A stretch of 64,000 nt of DNA from an uncultured Lachnospiraceae bacterium (GTDB lineage: Bacteria > Bacillota > Clostridia > Lachnospirales > Lachnospiraceae): positions 48,636 to 112,635 of the forward strand of contig CANPYY010000004.1 of assembly GCA_947588675.1 (NCBI GenBank), read 5' to 3'. The notes under the pieces were generated by a model. That model worked only from the letters and a program-made list of their open reading frames with translations, searched no databases and was not told the origin of the DNA. Position 1 is the stretch's first letter; the number at the start of each line of letters is the position of its first letter. Made by a program: the position numbers and the translations under genes. Of the stretch, positions 11,562-19,667 are shown piece by piece.

Positions 11562-11580
11562 TCCTATTATTTTTATAGGA
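11562..11580. promoter_or_regulatory. Inverted repeat in the metY leader, candidate Rrf2 operator
   Basis: Arms TCCTAT (11562-11567) and ATAGGA (11575-11580) around a 7-base AT spacer. On the minus strand a plausible promoter (TTTACA, 17 bases, TAGTAT) lies just upstream. Position and symmetry suit an operator for the Rrf2 protein encoded next in the operon, but there is no direct proof. Confidence 0.35.
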
Positions 11581-11645
11581 TTATATGTATACTATCACCA
11601 ATATATGGTTTTGTAAAGAGCATTTTAAAAACGTAAACATAAATC

Positions 11646-11688
11646 AAGCCGGCAGCACCTTTTTCTTATAGTGCATCCGGCTTTTTAA
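11646..11688. terminator. Hairpin between the blaR1 operon and metY
   Basis: AAGCCGG and CCGGCTT outer arms with inner GCAC/GTGC, followed by TTTTT on the plus strand. It lies downstream of the small secreted peptide gene (minus strand) and upstream of metY. The T run favours plus-strand termination, but its position fits the end of the blaI operon. Confidence 0.55.
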
Positions 11689-11726
11689 CTGTTTTCATTT
11701 AATATAAAATTAATCATATAACATAA

Positions 11727-11948
11727 TCAATAATACATCCAGTCAGTCATCCACTTTTCATATGTGATAGACCACAGTCTTCTCTGGCGTTTACCATTAT
11801 ACGTTCTGTAATACCACTGTGTTTTATTCACACACGGCTGTACCACCGCGCCGTCGTTAGAAGCCGCTCTTACAGGAGCTTCAGGCATACATACAACCAT
11901 AAGCGACAGAGCAAGCGCCACGCCGGCAAAACATCTTTTTAATTTCAT
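11727..11948 (-). CDS. Small secreted peptide of unknown function
   Basis: 73 residues. An N-terminal signal peptide (about residues 1-28, ending PVRAAS) leaves a mature peptide of about 45 residues, rich in aromatic and basic residues, with one cysteine (QPCVNKTQWYYRTYNGK, then RRLWSITYEKWMTDW). It overlaps the blaR1-like gene by ATGA and so is translationally coupled to a sensor-repressor pair. I do not recognise a named family. The composition and setting fit a secreted signal or bacteriocin-like peptide, but that is inference. Confidence 0.7.
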   Translation of the reverse strand: MKLKRCFAGVALALSLMVVCMPEAPVRAASNDGAVVQPCVNKTQWYYRTYNGKRQRRLWSITYEKWMTDWMYY

Positions 11949-13153
11949 TTCAATTCCTCCCTTTTATATATTTTTAACTTGGAAAACATTTTATCATTAT
12001 ACGGATCTTCTAAATAACCATAATAATGGTCATTTATATAAAGCGAATATACTCCGTCTGCTTCCTTCACCAAATATGAAGTGTCTATGTACTTATCAAT
12101 TGTATCCTCACAAAAATAACCGGACTTGCCTGATTCAATTTCTTCCGGACTGGCTCCCGGCGGATAACCAGCCGACTGTATTATAAAAACATATGACATA
12201 ATAAGCGTTATAAACATTGATGCAAAAAACGCTGCGATTCCAAAACGCCTGAAAAACTTGCTTTTCTCTGATTCAATTACATATTTGAACCTCTGCCGCA
12301 TCGGTCTGCCTTTTATCCTTTCAGTTGTAAATCCAAGCATAATTCGGTTATATTTATACTCCGGCTTTGTTTTTTGTATCTTTGACATAATCCTAACGAT
12401 ACAATTAAGATATGTATCTTTTTCAGTTTCATCAAAACGCTTTACTGCATTCAGGTCACTTTTTATTTCCAGAGTATTGTTAATATTATTCCTTATAAAA
12501 TATATAACCGGATTCCACCAATATAATGCGCATACAACCTCTATAACCGTCTTGAGCCAAAGGTCTTTATGTAAATAATGCTGCCATTCATGAAGAAGCG
12601 TATTATATAATTCATCATACGAAAATTCAATGTCAGGAAGACATATCACCGGCTTTATCAGACCTGTTATCAAAGGTACATTGATAGCGGATGTACATAT
12701 AATCCGTACCTTATCAGCCTTTCCTCCGCTAATCTCATTCATCATTTGAAGTATATCTTCATCATCTACTTCCTGTTCACTTAATATTAATCTTTTAAAA
12801 CGGAAATATCCATATACCAATACGCCTAAATAGATTAAGGTTCCTATTCCCCATACCATAAAAAATATATGTTTAATTCTTATATGGGATAGGGCGGACA
12901 CATTATGAAACGGAATCCAATCAAGAAAATCCCTGACAGCCGGTAATATTTTGTACGAGTTTATTATTACTGCACCCTCATATTCAAAACTGCATATCAT
13001 CCTGAGCGCACCGAATACTGCCAGACATAACACTGAATATATTGTTATATTTTTAAGTACAAAACTCTGTTTCCTCATTAGAAAATATGTTATAACAGCA
13101 ATAATATCGCACCATAACATCGCCATTATAAATGAAAATAAAGTTATATTCAT
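11945..13153 (-). CDS. BlaR1-type M56 membrane metallopeptidase
   Basis: 402 residues. Membrane helices occupy about residues 1-25, 35-55 and 95-115. A cytoplasmic M56 domain carries the zinc motif HEWQH at 188-192 with downstream NTLEIKSDLNAV, and a further helix lies near residue 310. In the BlaR1/MecR1 family, signal binding outside activates this protease and leads to loss of the BlaI repressor. Here the outer C-terminal part is only about 75 residues, far shorter than the 250-residue penicillin-binding sensor of BlaR1, so beta-lactam is unlikely to be the ligand. It overlaps blaI upstream and the small secreted peptide downstream by 4 bp each. Confidence 0.88.
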   Translation of the reverse strand: MNITLFSFIMAMLWCDIIAVITYFLMRKQSFVLKNITIYSVLCLAVFGALRMICSFEYEGAVIINSYKILPAVRDFLDWIPFHNVSALSHIRIKHIFFMVWGIGTLIYLGVLVYGYFRFKRLILSEQEVDDEDILQMMNEISGGKADKVRIICTSAINVPLITGLIKPVICLPDIEFSYDELYNTLLHEWQHYLHKDLWLKTVIEVVCALYWWNPVIYFIRNNINNTLEIKSDLNAVKRFDETEKDTYLNCIVRIMSKIQKTKPEYKYNRIMLGFTTERIKGRPMRQRFKYVIESEKSKFFRRFGIAAFFASMFITLIMSYVFIIQSAGYPPGASPEEIESGKSGYFCEDTIDKYIDTSYLVKEADGVYSLYINDHYYGYLEDPYNDKMFSKLKIYKREELK

Positions 13154-13554
13154 TTCCCCAACTGTTCTTTCCTTTCTTCAATCATCTGTTCAAGTTCACC
13201 AAGCAGCTCATCATCTATATCTTTATCACGAATCAGCGTTGAAAATATTGATGCAACAGCAGACTTCTTCGACTTTTTATAAAAATTATTCTGCTGCAAT
13301 GATAATACAATATGCTCCTCCGGAGTAATATTCGGGAAATAAGTTCTTCCGTAATTCTTTCCCGTCTTAACAAAACCTTTAACGCATATTGCATCTTTTT
13401 CCAAAAGTTTATTAAGCAGAATATGAATTGAGCTCGCCTTCCATGAACGTTCAGGCGACAATTCAATAATCTCTGATCTTGAAAGAGGTCTGTTCTCCTG
13501 CCATAACAATTCCATGATTTCTAATTCATTTTCTGTCAACGAAATATTATCCAC
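13150..13554 (-). CDS. BlaI/MecI-family transcriptional repressor
   Basis: 134 residues. The N-terminal winged helix (LTENELEIMELLWQENRPLS, SSIHILLNKLLEKDAI) is followed by a dimerisation tail, as in BlaI/MecI. Its start overlaps a promoter with a palindrome across the -10 box, which indicates autorepression. It forms a three-gene unit with the BlaR1-like protease and the small secreted peptide, and lies just downstream of the ABC cassette on the same strand. Confidence 0.92.
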   Translation of the reverse strand: MDNISLTENELEIMELLWQENRPLSRSEIIELSPERSWKASSIHILLNKLLEKDAICVKGFVKTGKNYGRTYFPNITPEEHIVLSLQQNNFYKKSKKSAVASIFSTLIRDKDIDDELLGELEQMIEERKEQLGK

Positions 13555-13576
13555 TCTTTTTCACCACCTAACGTCC

Positions 13577-13619
13577 GATTATATGACATATTATAATCCT
13601 GTCTATATAATAATGTCAA
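13577..13619 (-). promoter_or_regulatory. blaI promoter with overlapping operator
   Basis: Minus strand: TTGACA at 13614-13619, 18-base spacer, TATAAT at 13590-13595. The inverted repeat GATTATA (13577-13583) / TATAATC (13592-13598) covers the -10 box, so a bound dimer would block polymerase. BlaI itself is the natural candidate. Confidence 0.75.
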
Positions 13620-13637
13620 GCATGATTATATTAATTT

Positions 13638-14696
13638 TTAATATTTTTTGCTATTTTTCTGCAATCTTCTTTTTTCTATGGCATAACATGTAAAAAGTAT
13701 AACCGTACCGAAACCAATTGTCATTCCTAACGCCGTTATAATATCCCCCGCCGTTATAGCCATATTACTTATAATACCCATAATTGCAAACATTATTATA
13801 CTTCCCGCAACAAAACTGACGCCTGCCGTCATATAATATCTCTTTGCCATTTCAATATACTCTGCATATTTTTCATATCCGCATAATTTCCATGCAAACA
13901 TCATCTGCCTTCTGAATCTGAACCATATCAATGTTACAATAATTGTACTTAAAAGAAAGCTTATAAGTATCATTATCTGCATAGTATCCATAATGACTTC
14001 ACTGGATATGAGTTTTTCCATAAAGGATTCTTCAGGGCCTTTATCAAGTCCTATATACACTTCTGCCGGAGAAGCAAAATAAACTATTAAATCTCCTCCC
14101 ACATCATACAGGTCTGACTCCTTTTTAGTATCAAGCACATATTCTTTATTTATTCCTGCAATACCTACCGCTGACCTGAAATCTATTATTACCATATAAT
14201 TTATTCTGCTGTCTTCTTTCGTACCCATAATTCCAAGCACTTCATATTCTTTATTATTATATGAGTAATATCGTCTTCCATCCCTGACATATACATCCCG
14301 TTCAAATTCTCTGCCAAGCACTGCATACGGTTTATCTGACCACGATGTTGATTCATCAAAATATTTTCCCCGGACCATAGGCGGTATATCTGTTTTTCCT
14401 TTTATATACAGTCCCCTTACAATCTTTTCAGAATCCTCTAGTGGAGCATACACTGCAAAATTATTATATCCTTTCCCGCAAAGTTTAGGAATAACCTGCT
14501 CCCATTGTTTTTCATCTTCTGAATATTTAATTGAAAATTCTCTCTGGTGTCCGGTATACAACGCATTTTTACTCAGAGAATTTATACTTTCCTTACGCAT
14601 CGTGGATACTATAAGAATTATACATACGGATATAGTTGTAAAACTTAGGAAAAGAAGAAAATTGCCTCCCGGAATCTTTTTTCCAAAGATTTTCAT
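13638..14696 (-). CDS. FtsX-like ABC transporter permease
   Basis: 352 residues with the FtsX/MacB layout: one N-terminal helix (about residues 13-30), a large outer domain of about 200 residues, and three C-terminal helices separated by a short cytoplasmic loop (about residues 235-340). It follows its ATPase with a 4-bp overlap and belongs to a four-gene cassette with a second, larger permease. Such cassettes act in peptide efflux, peptide sensing or lipoprotein release. Substrate unknown. Confidence 0.8.
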   Translation of the reverse strand: MKIFGKKIPGGNFLLFLSFTTISVCIILIVSTMRKESINSLSKNALYTGHQREFSIKYSEDEKQWEQVIPKLCGKGYNNFAVYAPLEDSEKIVRGLYIKGKTDIPPMVRGKYFDESTSWSDKPYAVLGREFERDVYVRDGRRYYSYNNKEYEVLGIMGTKEDSRINYMVIIDFRSAVGIAGINKEYVLDTKKESDLYDVGGDLIVYFASPAEVYIGLDKGPEESFMEKLISSEVIMDTMQIMILISFLLSTIIVTLIWFRFRRQMMFAWKLCGYEKYAEYIEMAKRYYMTAGVSFVAGSIIMFAIMGIISNMAITAGDIITALGMTIGFGTVILFTCYAIEKRRLQKNSKKY

Positions 14697-15415
14697 ACGC
14701 TTTCTCCTTTATTATCACTTTCCTTTCCTGTTTCATATGTATCATCAACCACTCCGTCTTTTATCCTTATTATCCTGTCACATTTTTCTGCAACCTTTTC
14801 ATCATGCGTTACAATAATAACCGTCTTTCCTTTATTATTTAATTCCCTGAATATATCCTGCACCGATTCGCCCGTAGCTTCATCAAGTGCGCCTGTCGGT
14901 TCATCTGCAAGTATTAACTCAGGATTTTTTACAATAGCCCTCGCTATAGCTACTCTCTGCTGCTGACCTCCCGACAGTTCATTAGGATATGCCTTTGCCT
15001 TTTCTTTTATATCCAGTTCGGTAAGCGCCTCCATAACCCTTTTCTTTATATTTCTCCCCGATACTCCCATATATTTTAACGGAAGCGCCACATTTTGAAA
15101 AACATTAAGATCATCCACAAGCGCAAAATACTGCACGACAAACCCCACTTCTTTTCTTCTGAATTTTGTCAGTTCCGACTGGCTTTTAAAATTAACCTCT
15201 TTACCTTTATAAAGATATTCGCCGCTGTCAAACGACATCATTCCGCCTATTATATTTAAAAGCGTAGATTTGCCCGAACCGCTTTTACCCATAACAGCCG
15301 TCATTTCTCCTTCGCAAAATGCAATGTCAATTCCTCTTAACGCTTCTACCTTACCGTCTTTTTTACCAAATGTTTTATGTATATCTTTTATTTCAATTAT
15401 ATAATTATCTGCCAT
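14693..15415 (-). CDS. ABC transporter ATP-binding protein, MacB/LolD type
   Basis: 240 residues, complete ATPase: Walker A GKSGSGKST, Q loop FVVQYFALVDDLNVF, signature LSGGQQQRVAIARA, Walker B LILADEPTGALD and switch VIIVTHD. The sequence is of the MacB/LolD/BceA class that pairs with FtsX-like permeases, two of which flank it (overlap of 4 bp with one). Confidence 0.93.
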   Translation of the reverse strand: MADNYIIEIKDIHKTFGKKDGKVEALRGIDIAFCEGEMTAVMGKSGSGKSTLLNIIGGMMSFDSGEYLYKGKEVNFKSQSELTKFRRKEVGFVVQYFALVDDLNVFQNVALPLKYMGVSGRNIKKRVMEALTELDIKEKAKAYPNELSGGQQQRVAIARAIVKNPELILADEPTGALDEATGESVQDIFRELNNKGKTVIIVTHDEKVAEKCDRIIRIKDGVVDDTYETGKESDNKGESV

Positions 15416-15429
15416 TTTAATTTTCTCTC

Positions 15430-15888
15430 CTATTCTTCTTCACTATCCGAGCCAATTATATCCGGCGGTAAAAAATTACTTTCTTCTTCAGCTGTATATT
15501 CCTCTATTTCCCCATTTACATATTTAGCTTTCATTAATTCTTCATCGGTATCCTGTTTATAAAACTCCGCATATATTTCAACAACATCTCCATTACCGAT
15601 ATTTGTTTCCGTCTGTTCCTGCATCTGCAATTCATAATAATCCAAAACTTCCATCATATCCTGCTCTGTCATATCAGTAATTACATCTACCGATAACGAC
15701 AGCTTAACAAGGTAACTGTCATCTGAAGTTACACATGAGTATTGTGAAAACCTTTCATCCCATACCCCATTTTCTTTCATCAGGCTGGCCTTATGATTCC
15801 GTATTTCTTCACTTTCTTTTTTACTGCAGCCCGTAACCATAAATACCATAACTATTATAATTGCAATTACTTTAAAATAACCTTTCAT
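15430..15888 (-). CDS. Lipoprotein of unknown function in ABC cassette
   Basis: 152 residues. A hydrophobic signal sequence ends in a lipobox MVTGC with Cys21 as the lipidated residue. The mature part is acidic and has no motif I recognise. It ends in a run of acidic residues. It is encoded 14 bp upstream of the ABC ATPase and after the large permease, so it probably sits on the outer membrane face with the transporter, perhaps as a ligand-binding or assembly partner. Confidence 0.75.
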   Translation of the reverse strand: MKGYFKVIAIIIVMVFMVTGCSKKESEEIRNHKASLMKENGVWDERFSQYSCVTSDDSYLVKLSLSVDVITDMTEQDMMEVLDYYELQMQEQTETNIGNGDVVEIYAEFYKQDTDEELMKAKYVNGEIEEYTAEEESNFLPPDIIGSDSEEE

Positions 15889-15921
15889 AATTAAATCCCC
15901 CTATCTTTTTTAATATTTTCA

Positions 15922-17262
15922 TCATTCTTTTTGTCTTATCAAATGTTCGGTATCAATGCGTTTTAATAAAAATACTATATAAAATATTCCTATAATAAAC
16001 ATTCCCCCTATCATATAATATGCAAGCCTTAAAACCATTTCCGGGGAGCCTCCCCACAAATCTTCTTTTGTAAAAAGATAACTACTGCAAAGCACAGACG
16101 GCAACAGTACAATTGCTATCTCAATAAAATACGAAACAAGTATCATTCCCAACGAGCAGCCATTCATCATATATATGCCGTACGTCTTCATGTTATCCTG
16201 TATTTTGTCATAAAATATAACAAACGCGCCATACAATGTGTAACACATTAAAATAATTGTAAGAATTAATATGATTCTTACGCTGTCGGCTGATTCTTTT
16301 CTCAGCAGATACATTCCCAAAGATGTACCCGATATAGAAACTGCAGGCACTCCAAACTCCTTTGCAGCATCCTGTAATTCATACGTTACATCATGCAGGC
16401 TCTTATCTTTTGGAGCTTTCATATGGCTGAAAAGCATTTCAAACCAATTCCAGAAAACGTATTTTTCAATTTCTTTTAATTCAGTAACGTTCCCCGATAT
16501 ATTTATCCCAAACGGAAAAAGCATATAATAATCAAGTTTTCTATCCCCTGATTTGCTTTCAATATCAGGAAGTATCTCTCCTTTTTTCAAAATACCGATA
16601 ACCTTACACGGAAAAATATATTCAGAAGCAGCAATTTCAATTCTGTCACCTATATCAAAAATGCCCTTATATTCATTCCCTACTATAATGGGAATATCGT
16701 CAGAGGGACTTTTTATTGTAAGATTATCCTTCGTAAATCCTTCCCCTTCTTCTATTTTTAACCCAAACATATTATAAGCGTTTAAATTTACTTCACATGC
16801 CTTTAATTCCAATACAATACCGGTTTCATCAGCGCCAAAATACCCCGGAATAGGTTCTGGGTTATTTTTATCCAGAAAATTTTTATAATCTTTACTGCCG
16901 AAATATTTCTCAGCATCTGCTTCTCTTACAACATTGGGTTGATCAATATCCATAGCAACGACATCATATTCCTCATTTTCCTGGATTTCTCTGCAATAGT
17001 TAATTACATTCATACAACCATTTACAGTATTGCAATGATTAAAAATTTCTGCAGCATCATCCGAATATGACAAATTGTAATATTGACTATTATCAATATA
17101 CATATCATTTCCATAACGTTCGTGTAAATCCAAATAGTAAGAACACATAATCGCAGTCATTATGAAGCTTATGGTAAACATAACCATAATAAGAAGATTT
17201 TTAAACAGACTTTTTCTAAAACTTCGCAAAAATTCTTCAATAATAAATTTTATTTTTTTCAT
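15922..17262 (-). CDS. FtsX-like ABC permease, large subunit
   Basis: 446 residues. A basic N-terminus precedes helix 1 (about residues 20-45), followed by a 270-residue outer domain and C-terminal helices at about 330-355, 375-395 and 410-435, as in MacB-type permeases. It is the first gene of the cassette permease-lipoprotein-ATPase-permease and is preceded by a long AT-rich leader. The two permeases differ in length and are likely to form a heterodimer with the shared ATPase. Confidence 0.8.
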   Translation of the reverse strand: MKKIKFIIEEFLRSFRKSLFKNLLIMVMFTISFIMTAIMCSYYLDLHERYGNDMYIDNSQYYNLSYSDDAAEIFNHCNTVNGCMNVINYCREIQENEEYDVVAMDIDQPNVVREADAEKYFGSKDYKNFLDKNNPEPIPGYFGADETGIVLELKACEVNLNAYNMFGLKIEEGEGFTKDNLTIKSPSDDIPIIVGNEYKGIFDIGDRIEIAASEYIFPCKVIGILKKGEILPDIESKSGDRKLDYYMLFPFGINISGNVTELKEIEKYVFWNWFEMLFSHMKAPKDKSLHDVTYELQDAAKEFGVPAVSISGTSLGMYLLRKESADSVRIILILTIILMCYTLYGAFVIFYDKIQDNMKTYGIYMMNGCSLGMILVSYFIEIAIVLLPSVLCSSYLFTKEDLWGGSPEMVLRLAYYMIGGMFIIGIFYIVFLLKRIDTEHLIRQKE

Positions 17263-17429
17263 CTTCCCTCCCCCGCCTTTTACATTCTAAACATACAATG
17301 TACGCATATTTTATCTGTTTTCCGGCATACCTTATATACCTTAATTCAATAAGTCTTATTATGTCGGGATGATATGATATAATATTATTATTTATTGAAA
17401 TTTATATATTATATTATTTTATTATAATA

Positions 17430-17457
17430 ATTATACCATTTATTGCATTATTGTCAA
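17430..17457 (-). promoter_or_regulatory. Putative promoter of the ABC cassette
   Basis: Minus strand: TTGACA at 17452-17457, 16-base spacer, TATAAT at 17430-17435. It lies about 170 bp before the first permease, leaving a very AT-rich leader (17263-17425) in which no clear riboswitch or gene was found. Confidence 0.6.
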
Positions 17458-17525
17458 GTTATATATATTATTATATCACTGTATTTATATACTTAAAATG
17501 TTATGGTTAATTAATTTGTATGCTT

Positions 17526-17570
17526 GTCGGGCTTCATCCCTTGCCATCCCATGAATGGTATCATGTATGG
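17526..17570 (-). pseudogene. Rubrerythrin gene relic
   Basis: This stretch matches 19056-19100 inside the rubrerythrin gene at about 41 of 45 bases, in the same orientation. On the minus strand it reads AIHDTIHGMARDEARQAY, close to the [18 protein letters not shown] of the intact protein. Similarity stops on both sides, so it is a fragment, not a gene. The intact copy lies 1.5 kb away with the AAA ATPase gene between them. Confidence 0.75.
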
Positions 17571-17687
17571 CAGCGTAGGCAAGCACAAATTTTATCAGTT
17601 ATATCGTATAAAATTTGATTATCTCATTGATTTTTCATTATATCTGACGTATACTGAAATTAATCAGAAGAAAGGAGCCGAATATCT

Positions 17688-18902
17688 ATGATTAAAAGAG
17701 AAGCCTATATGAGCCGTATCCGCCCGTTTATCGGCAATGACCTCATCAAAGTAATTACCGGCATACGGCGAAGCGGAAAATCCGTCATGCTTGAACTTAT
17801 AAAAACAGAACTTACAGAATCAGGCGTTTCGGATGAACAGTTTATAGCTTTCAATTTCGAGGATATGAAAAACTCCCATCTTCTTACTGCAGATGCACTT
17901 CATCAAAAAATCTTTAACATGGCAGAAAATATTGACGGAAAAGCGTACCTGTTTTTCGATGAAATTCAGGAAGTTGCAGATTGGGAAAAGTGCATAAATT
18001 CTCTCCGCATATCTCTTGACTGTGATATATATATCACAGGGTCAAACGCAAAGCTTTTGTCCGGCGAACTTGCAACATACCTTGGCGGGCGGTATGTGGA
18101 ATTTGTAATATACCCGTTCTCTTTCTCTGAATTTTTGAAACTTTATCATACAGTTGAACCGAACGCCACAATTCAGCAATGCTTTCAAAAATATCTTGTG
18201 TCCGGCGGGATGCCATACCTCGCAAACCTCAATTATGCTGAAGAACCGTCCCGACAATACCTTACTGACCTTTTCAACTCCGTTCAGCTTAAAGATATTG
18301 TCAGCAGAAACAAAGTGCGCGATGTGGATTTACTGGAACGAATCATTACTTATGCAATGTCAAATGCAGGGACTACCTTCTCCGCAAACTCTCTTGTAAA
18401 GTTCTTAAAAAGCGAACACCGCTCTGCTTCCGTGGAAACCGTGCTCAACTATATAAAATACTGCTGCGACGCCTACCTTCTTTATCAAGTCAAAAGGGAG
18501 GATTTACAAGGCAAACAGCTCCTTGCATCTAATGAAAAATACTATATTGCAGACCACGGTATACGTGAAGCTGTGTTTGGCGGAAATATGCAGGACATCA
18601 ACCTTATCCTTGAGAACATAGTTCACATGGAACTTCTCAGGCGCGGATACACAGTTACCGTCGGCAGAGTCGGAGAGCTTGAAATTGATTTTGTCTGCCA
18701 CCGCCGCAGGGAAAAACTATACGTTCAGGTTGCCTATCTGCTGGCCACTGAAGAAACAGTCAGGCGGGAATTTGGCGCTTATGAGCTCATACGGGATAAT
18801 TACCCTAAGTACGTCGTTACAATGGATGAGATTGACATGAGCCAAAACGGTATCAAGCATAAAAATATCCGTGATTTTCTGACTGCAAAAGAATGGAACT
18901 GA
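17688..18902 (+). CDS. AAA-family ATPase with DUF4143 (AAA_14 type)
   Basis: 404 residues. An N-terminal ATPase has Walker A GIRRSGKSVML (about residues 25-35) and Walker B AYLFFDEIQEV (about 85-95), followed by ITGSNAKLLSGELATYLGGR. The C-terminal half is DUF4143, which carries a nuclease-like fold (EIDFVCHR). The family is widespread in gut Clostridia and its role is unknown. It has a good AAAGGAG ribosome site, its own terminator, opposite orientation to its neighbours, and codon use with more C/G endings, which fits later acquisition. It separates a rubrerythrin relic from the intact rubrerythrin gene. Confidence 0.9.
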   Translation: MIKREAYMSRIRPFIGNDLIKVITGIRRSGKSVMLELIKTELTESGVSDEQFIAFNFEDMKNSHLLTADALHQKIFNMAENIDGKAYLFFDEIQEVADWEKCINSLRISLDCDIYITGSNAKLLSGELATYLGGRYVEFVIYPFSFSEFLKLYHTVEPNATIQQCFQKYLVSGGMPYLANLNYAEEPSRQYLTDLFNSVQLKDIVSRNKVRDVDLLERIITYAMSNAGTTFSANSLVKFLKSEHRSASVETVLNYIKYCCDAYLLYQVKREDLQGKQLLASNEKYYIADHGIREAVFGGNMQDINLILENIVHMELLRRGYTVTVGRVGELEIDFVCHRRREKLYVQVAYLLATEETVRREFGAYELIRDNYPKYVVTMDEIDMSQNGIKHKNIRDFLTAKEWN

Positions 18903-18943
18903 TACGGCTGCCGGTCAGAACCTATTCCGGTATTCCGGCAATT

Positions 18944-18981
18944 AAAAGAGGGATAACCCGGCTACGGATTATCCCTTTTTA
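18944..18981 (+). terminator. Rho-independent terminator, probably bidirectional
   Basis: GGGATAA (18950-18956) pairs with TTATCCC (18969-18975), followed by TTTTT on the plus strand and TCTTTT on the minus strand. It lies between the convergent ATPase and rubrerythrin genes. Confidence 0.85.
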
Positions 18982-19011
18982 ATTCAATACATATTTAATC
19001 CACAAATTTTC

Positions 19012-19554
19012 TTAACCGAAATATCTCTCAAGAAGTCCCTTAAACGCCTTACCGTGACGGGCTTCATCCCTTGCCATCTCATGAACGGTATCATGTATTG
19101 CGTCAAGGTTCAGAGCTTTAGCGCGTTTAGCAAGATCTGTCTTTCCTGCCGTAGCTCCGTTTTCAGCTTCAACACGCATCTCAAGATTCTTCTTGGTGCT
19201 GTCGGTTACAACTTCTCCGAGAAGCTCTGCAAATTTGGCAGCATGTTCTGCTTCTTCATAAGCTGCTTTCTCCCAGTACATACCAATCTCAGGATATCCT
19301 TCTCTATGCGCTACTCTTGCCATTGCAAGATACATTCCGACTTCTGAACATTCTCCATTGAAATTTGCACGCAGATCTTCAATAATATCCTCAGGTACTC
19401 CCTGTGCAACTCCCACAACATGCTCTGATGCCCATGTCATATCTCCGCTCTGCTCTGTGAATTTGCTTGCAGGCGCGTTGCACTGCGGACATTTTTCAGG
19501 AGCTGAATCTCCTTCATGTACATAACCACATACTGAACATACATATTTTGCCAT
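19012..19554 (-). CDS. rbr: Reverse rubrerythrin (N-terminal rubredoxin domain)
   Basis: Non-heme iron peroxidase that protects anaerobes from peroxide and oxygen. The 180-residue protein has the rubredoxin-like centre first (VCSVCGY at residues 4-10, CPQCNAP at 22-28) and the ferritin-like di-iron domain second, with its [21 protein letters not shown] and [12 protein letters not shown] helices. This order is the reverse rubrerythrin arrangement known from Clostridium. The gene stands alone with a sigma-A promoter and a PerR-like operator. Confidence 0.95.
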   Translation of the reverse strand: MAKYVCSVCGYVHEGDSAPEKCPQCNAPASKFTEQSGDMTWASEHVVGVAQGVPEDIIEDLRANFNGECSEVGMYLAMARVAHREGYPEIGMYWEKAAYEEAEHAAKFAELLGEVVTDSTKKNLEMRVEAENGATAGKTDLAKRAKALNLDAIHDTVHEMARDEARHGKAFKGLLERYFG

Positions 19555-19592
19555 AATGTAATCTCTCCTTTTATTTGAATTTTTTAATAATA

Positions 19593-19609
19593 ATAGTAAT
19601 TATTACTAT
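19593..19609. promoter_or_regulatory. PerR-like operator upstream of rubrerythrin
   Basis: Perfect dyad ATAGTAAT-T-ATTACTAT, the 7-1-7 symmetry of Fur-family boxes, with 5 of 7 bases per half matching the PerR consensus TTATAAT-n-ATTATAA. It lies immediately downstream of the -10 box, a position suited to repression that is lifted by peroxide. Confidence 0.6.
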
Positions 19610-19612
19610 CTA

Positions 19613-19642
19613 ATAATATCTTATTTGCACTCAGGCTGTCAA
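19613..19642 (-). promoter_or_regulatory. Sigma-A promoter of the rubrerythrin gene
   Basis: Minus strand: TTGACA at 19637-19642, 18-base spacer, TATTAT at 19613-19618. Confidence 0.7.
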
Positions 19643-19667
19643 CAATATTCTGCTCTGTTTTATATTA

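Noticed and set aside
11517..11600. SAM riboswitch or T-box before metY, and a T-box before leuS
   Set aside because: The metY leader is too short and lacks the conserved motifs; leuS has only 26 bp of upstream space.
11945..13554. Beta-lactam resistance regulation (blaR1-blaI)
   Set aside because: The penicillin-binding sensor domain is absent and no beta-lactamase or PBP gene is nearby.
17688..18902. Defence-system ATPase
   Set aside because: AAA_14/DUF4143 proteins are common stand-alone genes in gut Clostridia and no partner gene suggests defence.
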